Of a stretch of DNA of 64,000 nucleotides, positions 1 to 8,051 are shown piece after piece. Made by a program: the position numbers and the translations under genes. The stretch is from Anaerovoracaceae bacterium (GTDB lineage: Bacteria; Bacillota; Clostridia; Peptostreptococcales; Anaerovoracaceae): NCBI GenBank assembly GCA_029983755.1, contig JASBYX010000003.1:16258-80257 (forward strand), read 5' to 3'. The first letter of the stretch is position 1, and each line of letters starts with the position of its first letter. A model generated the notes under the pieces. That model made no database searches and had not been told where the DNA came from. It saw only the letters and a program-made list of their open reading frames with translations.

Positions 1-90
1 TTTGAAATCCATTGGGCAGAGTGCTATAAAGTTACATATATATTTAATAAAAATGCGTATTTACAACATATTGTTAAGTGAGGGTGTATT

Positions 91-1061
91 ATGGAGGTAC
101 AAAGACCAAGATATTTAAATAAACTTATCGATAAAAGGCATAATGGAAGAGTCAAGATTATTACAGGTATAAGGAGATGTGGGAAATCCTATCTTTTGTT
201 TGGACTATATAGAAAGTATTTGCTTTCAAGTGGAGTGAAAAGCAATCAAATAATAGCGCTTGCTTTGGATAGTTTGAAGAATATAAAATACAGAAATCCA
301 ATAGAACTTGATAAGTATTTGAGAGCTAAAATTCAGAGCGAAGAACTTCAGTACTATATTTTCATTGATGAGATTCAATTTGTAGAAGAAATACCCAATC
401 CATATTTAGAAGGTGCAGACTAGAAAATAACTTTTATAGATTTGGTACTAGGACTTATGAAAATCCCAAATGTAGATTTATATGTTACCGGGAGCAATTC
501 AAGGATATTTTCATGTCAGAGAAAAAGATAAAAATATCACAGTTCACAGTAAGCAACTATTTGGATTATTTTATAGAAGCATTTTTAATTGAAAAAGCTA
601 GAAGATATGATGTGAAGGGAAGACAATACATTTCATCTCCATATAAATACTATTTTTCAGATGTTGGACTTAGAAATGCTAGATTGAATTTTAGACAGAA
701 CGAACCGTCCCATATTATGGAGAATATAATTTATAATGAGCTCAGAATGAGGGGGCTCAATGTAGATGTGGGTGTTGTAGAATATAACTATAAGGATGAG
801 AATAAAAAAACAGCAAGAAAATATTTAGAAGTAGATTTTGTTATAAATCGGGGAAGTAACAGGTATTATATTCAGTCGGCACTCAACGTTGATACCAAAG
901 AAAAACAGTTCCAAGAAACAGAATCTTTAAGAAGAACGGGAGATTCATTTAGGAAAATAGTCATAGTCAGAAATAATATTGTACCAAGATTTGATGACGA
1001 CGGTATTTTATACATAGGAGTAGAGGACTTTCTTTTAGATGAAAAAATATTAGAGCTATAG
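91..1061 (+). pseudogene. Broken AAA/DUF4143 ATPase gene
   Basis: The remains of one gene for the large family of archaeal/bacterial AAA ATPases with a C-terminal DUF4143 domain, usually a little over 400 residues. The first part (91-420) has the Walker A motif GIRRCGKSYLL and the Walker B-like FIDEIQF. It is cut by an in-frame TAG at 421-423, after which the same frame still reads family sequence (KITFIDLVLGLMKIPNVDLY, then VTGSNSRIF) to about 512. The frame then changes, and the sequence from 513 jumps directly to the C-terminal part beginning KIKISQFTVSNYLDYFIEAF. Compared with the family as I know it, a central stretch of well over 100 residues is missing. One nonsense codon, one internal deletion and one frame change make this a clear pseudogene. 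The C-terminal piece could in principle start at ATG 513, but no good ribosome site precedes it. Confidence 0.85.
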
Positions 1062-1110
1062 ACCCATCTATGTTGGCTTAAACATGATTTAAAATGTATT
1101 AAAAACCCCC

Positions 1111-1138
1111 TTGACTACGCTAAACAGATGTGTAATAA
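1111..1138 (+). promoter_or_regulatory. Probable promoter of the pseudouridine operon
   Basis: TTGACT (1111-1116), a 16-base spacer and TAATAA (1133-1138), about 55 bases before the start of the psuK-like gene. The -10 is only a partial match. Confidence 0.45.
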
Positions 1139-1192
1139 TATAAACAAAAGATTAGGGATTACCTTAGAACCTGAGAGGAGGTTTCGGAAGTC

Positions 1193-2278
1193 ATGGTGAC
1201 AGATAGAGAGCAAGAGATCCTAAAGTTGGTAAAGCAAAATCCTATGATCTCCCAGCAGGAACTTGCAGAGGAACTTGGAATTACAAGATCCTCTGTAGCA
1301 GTTCACATTTCCAATCTCATGAAAAAGGGAGAGATCCAAGGGAAGGGTTATGTTATCGGGAGCAATTCCTATGTTGTGGTAGTCGGTGGACTCACCAGAG
1401 ATGTGGGTGGCAAGCCATTTTCAAAGCTGATTATGGAAGATTCAAATCCCGGTACCGTGAAGACAACCCTAGGTGGTGTCGGCAGAAATATTGCCCACAA
1501 TATCAGCCTTCTGGGAATTGAAACTAAAATGCTGACGGCTGTTGGAAGCGACCAGATGGGAAAGACTATCAGAGATCACAGCCCCCATGAGAAGATGGAT
1601 TTTAGTCACATTCTCGGGGTAGATGGCCAAGAGACTGCTACGTACTTATACATTGCAGATCAGAAAGGGGATATGGTTTCGGCTATTGCAGACATGCAGG
1701 TATTCGATCACATTTCTCCTGAATACGTGGAGAGCAAAAGGTCCCTAATAGGAAAATCAAAGGCTGTGGTTGTGGATGCAAACATTCCTTTTGAGACTAT
1801 GGAGAAGATTGCAAGCATATTCAAGGGGCCGATATTTGTGGATCCTGTTTCCACAGAGAAGGGAAAAAGGCTCAAGTCATTTTTAAAGCATATACATACT
1901 CTAAAGCCCAACAAGATGGAAGCCGAAATGCTAAGCGGAGTGACCATAGTAGACGAAAAAACGCTGAAAGAAGCTGCCGATGTTTTGTTGAAAAAGGGTG
2001 TAAAGAGGGTATTTATAAGTTTAGGAAGAGACGGAGTCTATGCAGCCAGTGGAATGGAAAGAATTTTGGCACCTACTCTGCCGGTGAAACTTGCAAATGT
2101 CACCGGTGGTGGAGACTGCTTCATGGCGGGGCTTGTTTACAGCTATTTGAATGACTTTAGTCTCAAAGACACTGTTAAGCTTTCCCTTGCGGCTTCGGCC
2201 ATGGCGGTTGAAGGGGATCAGACGATAAATGAGGAAATTACTATCGAAAAGGTTATCGCAAGGGCGGGCCTTGGATGA
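1193..2278 (+). CDS. psuK: PfkB-family kinase with N-terminal winged helix, probable pseudouridine kinase
   Basis: Probably phosphorylates pseudouridine to pseudouridine 5'-phosphate, the substrate of the PsuG glycosidase encoded next. Residues 1-55 form a helix-turn-helix domain (QELAEELGITRSSVAVHISNL), so the protein may also bind DNA. The PfkB kinase domain follows, with the glycine-rich TLGGVGRNIAHNISLLG near residue 96 and the C-terminal signature NVTGGGDCFMAGL, whose Asp308 is the expected catalytic base. The ATG at 1193 follows GAGAGGAGG. HTH-PfkB fusions of this length are well known (YeiC/PsuK-like proteins). Substrate assignment rests on the adjacent psuG; by sequence alone another nucleoside or sugar is possible. 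Confidence 0.85.
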   Translation: MVTDREQEILKLVKQNPMISQQELAEELGITRSSVAVHISNLMKKGEIQGKGYVIGSNSYVVVVGGLTRDVGGKPFSKLIMEDSNPGTVKTTLGGVGRNIAHNISLLGIETKMLTAVGSDQMGKTIRDHSPHEKMDFSHILGVDGQETATYLYIADQKGDMVSAIADMQVFDHISPEYVESKRSLIGKSKAVVVDANIPFETMEKIASIFKGPIFVDPVSTEKGKRLKSFLKHIHTLKPNKMEAEMLSGVTIVDEKTLKEAADVLLKKGVKRVFISLGRDGVYAASGMERILAPTLPVKLANVTGGGDCFMAGLVYSYLNDFSLKDTVKLSLAASAMAVEGDQTINEEITIEKVIARAGLG

Positions 2279-2330
2279 TAGCAAGGAGCTCGGGAAAATA
2301 TTCTATAATGTAATCAATATAGTTAAACGA

Positions 2331-2378
2331 AAAATGCATGATGAAGAAAATGCAAAATGAAGAAAATGCATGATGAAA
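2331..2378. repeat. Three 16-bp tandem repeats upstream of psuG
   Basis: Units at 2331-2346, 2347-2362 and 2363-2378, each beginning AAAATGCA and ending ATGAAG or ATGAAA. Units 1 and 3 differ at the last base; unit 2 has two internal changes. They fill most of the short gap between the kinase gene and psuG. No function is evident. Confidence 0.8.
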
Positions 2379-2418
2379 ATGAAAGGTGAATTTGATGATT
2401 AAAATGGAGGGAAATAAA

Positions 2419-3339
2419 ATGGAAAGCAAATATTTGGAAATCGCACCTGAGGTGCAGAAAGCTCTAGCAGATGGTACGCCGGTTGTGGCTCTTGAGTCTA
2501 CAATCATTTCCCACGGAATGCCTTATCCGCAGAATGTGGAGACAGCGCTTAAGGTAGAAGAAATCGTTAGAGAAAACGGTGCAGTCCCTGCAACCACAGC
2601 CATTATTGGGGGCAAGCTCAAGTGTGGTCTAAAGAAGGAAGAAATCGAATATCTAGGCAAGAAAGGCCTTGAGGTTACAAAGTGCTCAAGACGTGATATT
2701 CCAATGGCAATCGCAAGGGGGTTTGACGGAGCAACTACTGTAGCGACAACAATGATCATCGCAAACATGGCGGGAGTCTCAATTTTCGCAACAGGAGGAA
2801 TCGGTGGTGTTCACAGAGGTGCACAGGAGACAATGGATATTTCTGCAGACCTTGAGGAGCTTGCAAACACACCGGTGATGGTTGTTTGTGCCGGAGCTAA
2901 AGCTATTTTAGACATTCCGCTAACCCTTGAATATCTTGAAACTAAGGGTGTTCCTGTTATCGGTTACGGAACTGATAACCTGCCTGCTTTCTACACGAGA
3001 GGAAGCCAGTTCAAGGTTGATTACAGAGTTGATTCTCCGGAAGAAGCCGCAAAGGCTTTCGAGGCTCAGAGAGGAGCCGGTTTGCACACAGGCATGCTCT
3101 TGACCAACCCAATTCCTGAGGAGTTTTCAATGGATGAGGATACAATCAATGGAGCTATCGAGTCTGCTGTGAAAGAGGCGGAAGAGAAGGGAATCAAGGG
3201 TAAGGAATCCACTCCGTTCCTCCTTGCGAAGGTCAAGGATATAACTGCCGGAAGCAGTCTTGATGCTAATATTCAGCTCGTGTTCAACAATGCAAAGGTT
3301 GCTGCTCAAATCGCAAAGGCATACTGCGAAGGTAAATAA
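2419..3339 (+). CDS. psuG: Pseudouridine-5'-phosphate glycosidase
   Basis: Cleaves pseudouridine 5'-phosphate to uracil and ribose 5-phosphate (reversibly), completing salvage of the C-nucleoside released by RNA turnover. The 306-residue product matches PsuG along its length. Expected active-site residues are present at a constant offset of five from the E. coli enzyme: Glu26 in VALESTI, Asp144 in the GAQETMDISADL segment, and the ring-opening Lys161 in CAGAKAILDIP. I chose ATG 2419 because GGAGGG lies seven bases before it; an in-frame ATG at 2386 would add eleven residues without family support. It lies 140 bases after the kinase gene and 12 bases before the next gene, so these are probably co-transcribed. 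Confidence 0.95.
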   Translation: MESKYLEIAPEVQKALADGTPVVALESTIISHGMPYPQNVETALKVEEIVRENGAVPATTAIIGGKLKCGLKKEEIEYLGKKGLEVTKCSRRDIPMAIARGFDGATTVATTMIIANMAGVSIFATGGIGGVHRGAQETMDISADLEELANTPVMVVCAGAKAILDIPLTLEYLETKGVPVIGYGTDNLPAFYTRGSQFKVDYRVDSPEEAAKAFEAQRGAGLHTGMLLTNPIPEEFSMDEDTINGAIESAVKEAEEKGIKGKESTPFLLAKVKDITAGSSLDANIQLVFNNAKVAAQIAKAYCEGK

Positions 3340-3351
3340 AGGAGTTTTTCT

Positions 3352-4101
3352 ATGAAACTTGTTTCTTGGAATGTTAACGGTCTCAGAGCTGCACTGAAAA
3401 AGGGCTTCGTGGAGTCCATGAGGGAGCTTGATCCTGATATTTTGGGCATACAGGAGACCAAGATGCAGCCGGGTCAGGCCGAGGTTGATCTTCCGGAGTA
3501 TGAGGAGTATTTTAACAGTGCTATCAGGAAGGGTTATTCAGGTACTGCCGTTTTCACAAAACAGCAGCCTCTGAGTGTGACTTTCAATTTTGATGGACAC
3601 GACGACGAAGGCAGAACGATCGTTTGCGAGTACGAAGACTTCTATTTTGTGACGGTCTATACGCCCAATTCCAAAAATGAGCTTGCAAGGCTTGACTACA
3701 GAATGGAGTGGGAGGATGCTTTCAAAGAGTACATGCTTGAGCTGGATAAGAAAAAGCCGGTGATAATTTGCGGAGACTTGAACGTTGCCCACAATGAGAT
3801 CGATCTGAAAAATCCTAAGACTAATCGCAGGAATGCAGGATTTACCGACGAGGAAAGGGGCAAGTTCGGCACTCTTCTGGATGCGGGGTTCACTGATACT
3901 TTCAGACATCTATACCCTGATCAAGAGGGAATTTACAGCTGGTGGTCCTACCGTTTCAACGCCAGAAAGAACAACGCCGGTTGGCGTATTGACTATTTTC
4001 TGGTGTCTGACCGTATTGCAGATAAAATCAAGGAGGCCACAATTCACACGGATATTTTTGGCAGCGACCACTGCCCTGTCAGCTTGGAGATAGATCTGTG
4101 A
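3352..4101 (+). CDS. xth: Exodeoxyribonuclease III (AP endonuclease)
   Basis: A member of the EEP nuclease superfamily that incises DNA at abasic sites and removes 3'-blocking groups in base-excision repair. The 249-residue product is the usual length. Visible catalytic residues are Asn7 (SWNVNG), Glu35 (QETK), Asp142 and Asn144 (GDLN), and the C-terminal GSDHCPV containing Asp239 and His240. A ribosome site (AGGAG) precedes ATG 3352. It starts 12 bases after psuG and its stop codon overlaps the start of the phosphoesterase gene, so it is part of the same transcription unit. Whether it is Xth- or ExoA-type cannot be settled by eye. Confidence 0.93.
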   Translation: MKLVSWNVNGLRAALKKGFVESMRELDPDILGIQETKMQPGQAEVDLPEYEEYFNSAIRKGYSGTAVFTKQQPLSVTFNFDGHDDEGRTIVCEYEDFYFVTVYTPNSKNELARLDYRMEWEDAFKEYMLELDKKKPVIICGDLNVAHNEIDLKNPKTNRRNAGFTDEERGKFGTLLDAGFTDTFRHLYPDQEGIYSWWSYRFNARKNNAGWRIDYFLVSDRIADKIKEATIHTDIFGSDHCPVSLEIDL

Positions 4102-5204
4102 TGGATGAGAAGTTTTCCAAATCATCAAGGCTCGACTCCGCCTATGATTCTGATCCTACTTCTGTGCCTGCAACTACATCTGCACCGGATTATGCTTCTG
4201 CTCCTGAGTTTGGAGGCCTTGGTAGGAAAGTCGGCTCCATATGGCCCGGGAACAGAATACTTGTAACTTCAAGCTATTCGGTTCCTTTGGGGGAGTACCG
4301 CAGAATGGGAGAATCTCTAGGTCAATTTGGTGATGAGGATTCATGGGATAGATCGCCAAGGCCTAGTAGAGGTTCACTGGATGAGTTAAGGGAGCAATGG
4401 AGAGAGAGTCGAGGTCGACTTTATGAGTCCCGAAAACCACTGGGAATTCGAATTGTTCATTTATCGGATCTCCAGGGAGCATGCTTTGGGGCTGAAAATA
4501 CAGAACTTCTTGAGAGGGTTGCAGAGTGCGACCCTCATTTTGTAGTGGTTACAGGAGATCTTGTGGATCGAAGGATGGCTGGGTTGAATGATTTCGAGCC
4601 GTCAATTAGATTTATGGGGAAGCTTCAGAAGATCGCTCCTACTTTTTTTACATACGGTAATCACGAGAGAGCTTTTCATCCTTCCGTGGTGGATGAGCTT
4701 AGAATGAGGATTGAAAATCTCGGGGTTACTGTGCTTGACGGTGAGAGTACCACACTGGAGCTCTTAAATGATGAGAGGGATAAGATAAATATTTTCATTG
4801 CAGGTCTTGAAGAAGAATTGCTCATGGTTGAAGGGAAAAATCGAACTAAGAAAAACTCTGATGTGGATGTTTTGAGTGTAAAAAAATCCCTAGAGTCAAT
4901 GGTTTGTGAGGCAGAAGGCAAGGAGTTTAATGCGAAAATTCTCATGGCTCATGAGCCGCAGTTTATAAAGGAGTATTCAACATATGATTTTGACCTTATA
5001 TTCTCAGGGCACGCCCACGGAGGACAGATAAGACTGCCCGGAGTAGGAGGACTCTTTTCACCGGGACAAGGAATCTTGCCGAAGCTCACATCAGGAGTTC
5101 ATCCGGCAGGGGAGGGAAAGATGATAATTTCACGTGGCCTTGGGAACAGCAGCTTTCCCTTTAGATTTTTCAACAGACCGGAGATAGTTGTGGTGAATAT
5201 CTGA
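4101..5204 (+). CDS. Metallophosphoesterase, YkuE-like, with a low-complexity N-terminus
   Basis: A calcineurin-like metal-dependent phosphoesterase. Metal-binding motifs appear in order: IVHLSDLQG (about residue 116), VVTGDLVDR, TYGNHE, ILMAHEP and the C-terminal SGHAHGGQIRLPG. In the first motif the usual DxH is DLQ, so one metal ligand position is substituted. The first ~100 residues are rich in Ser, Pro, Ala and Asp, with no signal peptide or membrane segment, and look like a variable extension. ATG 4101 overlaps the preceding stop by one base (a GTG at 4098 is the alternative), implying translational coupling to the exonuclease gene. Close relatives act on lipid-linked or nucleotide phosphates, but the substrate here is unknown. 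Confidence 0.85.
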   Translation: MDEKFSKSSRLDSAYDSDPTSVPATTSAPDYASAPEFGGLGRKVGSIWPGNRILVTSSYSVPLGEYRRMGESLGQFGDEDSWDRSPRPSRGSLDELREQWRESRGRLYESRKPLGIRIVHLSDLQGACFGAENTELLERVAECDPHFVVVTGDLVDRRMAGLNDFEPSIRFMGKLQKIAPTFFTYGNHERAFHPSVVDELRMRIENLGVTVLDGESTTLELLNDERDKINIFIAGLEEELLMVEGKNRTKKNSDVDVLSVKKSLESMVCEAEGKEFNAKILMAHEPQFIKEYSTYDFDLIFSGHAHGGQIRLPGVGGLFSPGQGILPKLTSGVHPAGEGKMIISRGLGNSSFPFRFFNRPEIVVVNI

Positions 5205-5284
5205 CATTTACGTTTTCATTCTCAACCAATAAAATAGAATTTTCAAGCTATTAATTTAAAATGTATCAATTAGTGCACTTTATG

Positions 5285-5313
5285 TTGACAAATCCGCAAG
5301 AATGGTGTATCAT
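5285..5313 (+). promoter_or_regulatory. Promoter of the toxin-antitoxin pair
   Basis: TTGACA (5285-5290), a 17-base spacer and TATCAT (5308-5313), ending 22 bases before the toxin start codon. The transcript would have a very short leader. Confidence 0.7.
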
Positions 5314-5335
5314 TACATTGCTGAGAGGTGACGTA

Positions 5336-5746
5336 ATGAATCCGCATTATAATCAAAATTATACTGAAGAAGATATAAGGAAGATTTTAAAAACAATTAA
5401 GAACTGTATCCGCAACAACAACTACACCATTGCTATGAATGAGAATAGACAGGAAAATATAGATTTTATTAACGAATATAATGTTCGTAGTGAAAAGGCG
5501 AAGAACATTCTTTTGCAACTTAGTACGAAAGATTTCTGTCATACACTTAAAAATACAAAAATCGGATATGAACATGAAGTCTTATATGTTTTCGTTCCAC
5601 AGGCCAGATTATTCATGGCTGATGGTAAGGGATCGACTGTGGATATTTATATTAAGATTAACGTTATTGATACTGCAAGTGGAAGTAGAGCTATAGTAAT
5701 TTCATTCCATAAACGCAACAAACCAATAGATTATTTATTTAGATAG
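5336..5746 (+). CDS. Putative toxin of a Panacea-type toxin-antitoxin pair
   Basis: A 136-residue basic protein without signal peptide or membrane segment. It has the general look of RelE/MqsR-like mRNA-interferase toxins: a helical N-terminus (EDIRKILKTIKNCI), a central FINEYNVRSEKAKNILLQLS, and C-terminal strands ending VISFHKRNKPIDYLF. I do not recognise it securely. The toxin call rests mainly on the gene order, since the next gene, 25 bases downstream, encodes a Panacea-domain antitoxin. I chose ATG 5336 because GAGAGGTG lies seven bases before it and the promoter ends at 5313. An upstream in-frame ATG at 5261 would lie before the promoter. Base composition is A+T-rich, as is common for mobile toxin-antitoxin genes. 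Confidence 0.6.
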   Translation: MNPHYNQNYTEEDIRKILKTIKNCIRNNNYTIAMNENRQENIDFINEYNVRSEKAKNILLQLSTKDFCHTLKNTKIGYEHEVLYVFVPQARLFMADGKGSTVDIYIKINVIDTASGSRAIVISFHKRNKPIDYLFR

Positions 5747-5771
5747 TCTATTACTGAAAGGATGTATTGTT

Positions 5772-6767
5772 ATGAAGAATAGAAAAGTTTTTTGTGAAGA
5801 TTGCAGAAGAGATGTTGATTTTAAAGTTAAAGATATACGAATGGAAGGCACAATCAAAGGAGAAAAATATAATTATAATGGAAAAGTTGCTCACTGCAGC
5901 GACTGCAATTCTGAGATTTATGTGGATGAGGTTAATGACTTTAATTTGAAAGCCCTCTATGATGAGTACAGGAAAAAGAATAACATTATTTCGTTGGAGG
6001 AAATATCAGAGATATGTTCAAAGTATGGGATTGGTAAACGTCCACTATCGCTACTGCTGGGATGGGGTGAACAAACATTTTCTCGCTATTGCGATGGGGA
6101 TATTCCTTCAAAACAATATTCGGACGTATTAAAAAAAATATATGATGATCCATTTTACTATAACGAAATGCTGGAGAAGAATAAAAACAATTTAAAAAGC
6201 GAGTCGGCATATAAGAAAAGTAAAATTACTGTTGAGCAACTTATTGGTGGAGAAATAAGCGAAAAGTCAAAAATTAACAGAGTCATTGAGTATTTGTTGG
6301 AGCAATGCGAAGATATTACACCATTAGCATTGCAAAAGTCATTGTATTATGTTCAGGGATTTTACTACGCATTCTATAAGAAATTTCTGTTTACCGAAGA
6401 TTGTCAGGCTTGGGTGCATGGACCTGTTTATCCGGACGTTTACCGCAGGTATAGAGATTATAGATTTGATCCAATTGAAAACAACGTAAAAATTGATAGC
6501 TCCACTTTTACATCATCTGAAATAGCAATTCTTGATAGCGTTGCCCAAAATCTTAGCTGCTATAGCGGAAAGGTTTTAGAGAGATTCACTCACTCAGAAA
6601 CTCCATGGTTGTTTGCAAGGGCTGACCTTACAGAAGACGAACTTTCCGATCGTATAATTCCTAAGGAAGAAATTGGAGAATATTTTGAAAGTGTGAAAGA
6701 CAAATATAATATGATCAATCCCAATGACATTGAAGCGTATGCTCGAACAATGTTCGAGCATATTTAG
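5772..6767 (+). CDS. Panacea-domain antitoxin with zinc ribbon and HTH (GepA/SocA-like, DUF4065)
   Basis: A 331-residue protein with three parts. Residues 1-50 carry a zinc ribbon (C8xxC11 and C42xxC45) like that of MqsA-type antitoxins. Residues about 75-130 form a helix-turn-helix (KYGIGKRPLSLLLGWGEQTF). From about 160 to the end is the Panacea/DUF4065 domain (TPLALQKSLYYVQGFYYAF, then AWVHGPVYPDVYRRYRDY). Panacea is known as a versatile antitoxin domain that neutralises unrelated toxins by direct contact. The arrangement suggests an antitoxin that also represses its own promoter. It follows the putative toxin gene by 25 bases, with AAAGGATG before ATG 5772. Its last codons contain a perfect 25-bp palindrome (6738-6762). 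Confidence 0.85.
   Translation: MKNRKVFCEDCRRDVDFKVKDIRMEGTIKGEKYNYNGKVAHCSDCNSEIYVDEVNDFNLKALYDEYRKKNNIISLEEISEICSKYGIGKRPLSLLLGWGEQTFSRYCDGDIPSKQYSDVLKKIYDDPFYYNEMLEKNKNNLKSESAYKKSKITVEQLIGGEISEKSKINRVIEYLLEQCEDITPLALQKSLYYVQGFYYAFYKKFLFTEDCQAWVHGPVYPDVYRRYRDYRFDPIENNVKIDSSTFTSSEIAILDSVAQNLSCYSGKVLERFTHSETPWLFARADLTEDELSDRIIPKEEIGEYFESVKDKYNMINPNDIEAYARTMFEHI
6738..6762. repeat. 25-bp perfect palindrome at the 3' end of the antitoxin gene
   Basis: Arms of 12 bases (6738-6749 and 6751-6762) around a single central A, with core GCTCGAACA / TGTTCGAGC. It covers the last codons before the stop at 6765-6767. There is no clean T-tract after it, so a classical terminator is unlikely. It could be a protein-binding site or limit 3' decay. 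Confidence 0.85.
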
Positions 6768-6821
6768 TGGGGTACATGATTGCAGCTTTAGCTGATTTGC
6801 GAACCTCACTTTTCAAGGCTC

Positions 6822-7700
6822 TCAAATTCTAGGCTTTCTGTAAAATCTTCCCCCGAGATGCTCAGTCTTCATTACATTTACGAAGGCCTTGGGATCAACC
6901 TCCTTGATCGCATTTAAGACAGCGTCCACCTCATCGCTTCCAACAACGGAGTAAATCATCCTCCTCTGACTTCCTTGGTACATGCCAACGCCCATGAAAA
7001 GAGTCGCATCGTGGTGGGTGATAGTCTTGATTCTGCCGTAAACCGAGGCAGGTTCGTTAGTAATTATGAGCAGTGTGTGCTTACGGTATTGCTTGAATAA
7101 ATTCTGTATAACTTGAGTGGTGCAGAATTGAAAAATTATGGAGTACATAGCCTTGTCAAGACCGAACAAAATACCTGCTACGGTCAGGACTATCACATTC
7201 CCCATAAGTATGTAGTTCCATGCATCTTTGCCTTTCATTTCGGAGAAATATATGGATATGAAGTCTGTTCCACCGGCACTTGCCCCAACAAGGAGACAGA
7301 TCCAAATGGCAACCCCGTTGATAATTCCCCCAAAGATAGCTATCAGAAGTATGTCGTATGTAAGAACAATGTCCGGCAGCAGATCCACCACTATCGAGCT
7401 TAGGATTATCACATATAGTGAGTATATGGTAAAGTTTCTTCCAAGCCACTTGATTCCAATGTAAATAGGTATCAAATTAAGAGGAATATATATCATTGTA
7501 TAAGAAATCTTGATGTTTAGAAAGGTATCAAGACTTCGCTGAATCAAAAGCGTTATTCCGGCAAAACCGCCCGGGAACAGACCACCTGTCCTTACGAAAC
7601 TCTTGATATTGAATCCGATTATGCAAGCTCCGATGGTACAAAACAGTATTCGTTTTAAAATAGGCTTGAATTTGCTCTCTTTCTCGTATAAGGAAGACAT
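6822..7700 (-). CDS. YitT family membrane protein (DUF161/DUF2179)
   Basis: An integral membrane protein of 292 residues with about five or six hydrophobic segments in the first 190 residues (for example ILFCTIGACIIGFNI and LLIAIFGGIINGVAIWICLL). A cytoplasmic DUF2179 domain follows (HTLLIITNEPASVYGRIKTI to the end). The GGTDFISIYFSEMKG segment is characteristic of the YitT group. Its function is not established; distant members have been linked to transport. It is transcribed alone, convergent with the toxin-antitoxin pair and divergent from the first NSS gene. An AGAAGGAG lies about 15 bases before the ATG, further than ideal. Confidence 0.88.
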   Translation of the reverse strand: MSSLYEKESKFKPILKRILFCTIGACIIGFNIKSFVRTGGLFPGGFAGITLLIQRSLDTFLNIKISYTMIYIPLNLIPIYIGIKWLGRNFTIYSLYVIILSSIVVDLLPDIVLTYDILLIAIFGGIINGVAIWICLLVGASAGGTDFISIYFSEMKGKDAWNYILMGNVIVLTVAGILFGLDKAMYSIIFQFCTTQVIQNLFKQYRKHTLLIITNEPASVYGRIKTITHHDATLFMGVGMYQGSQRRMIYSVVGSDEVDAVLNAIKEVDPKAFVNVMKTEHLGGRFYRKPRI

Positions 7701-8051
7701 CTCTGTATTAACTTACTCCTTCTCACGTCTAATCATAAATTAATAATGAATTCAATGTATAAAACCCAATAAAATTATGAAAAATAACAAAAAATATATT
7801 AAATTTTGATTGACAATCACATTTTAATAGCGTATTCTATTGCTATTATTATTTTTCTTTTCTGTTTATTCTATAGTTCTTAGCAGATGTTATTATATCA
7901 CAAATAACAACGGCCTTATATAGATTGACAAAAATTATATTAAAACATTAATTCGAATAATTTTTCGTTTTTTTATTGACTATTGCTGTGAGAGTGCTAT
8001 ACTCAGATTAGAAAATAATGATTAATTCATTAAAGAGAGGAGGCACACTTT
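7701..8051. other. A+T-rich divergent intergenic region with several promoter-like sequences
   Basis: A 351-base gap between yitT (minus) and the NSS gene (plus). Three plus-strand TTGAC-type elements are seen: TTGACA 7810-7815 with TATTCT 7833-7838 (17-base spacer); TTGACA 7925-7930 without a convincing -10; and TTGACT 7976-7981 with TATACT 7998-8003. I see no open reading frame or conserved RNA in it. Confidence 0.6.
7976..8003 (+). promoter_or_regulatory. Proximal promoter of the first NSS transporter gene
   Basis: TTGACT (7976-7981), 16-base spacer, TATACT (7998-8003), about 50 bases before the start codon, with GAGAGGAGG before ATG 8052. Confidence 0.65.

Noticed and set aside
6738..6762. 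Rho-independent terminator of the toxin-antitoxin operon
   Set aside because: The palindrome is perfect but is not followed by a T-run, and it has only a one-base centre.
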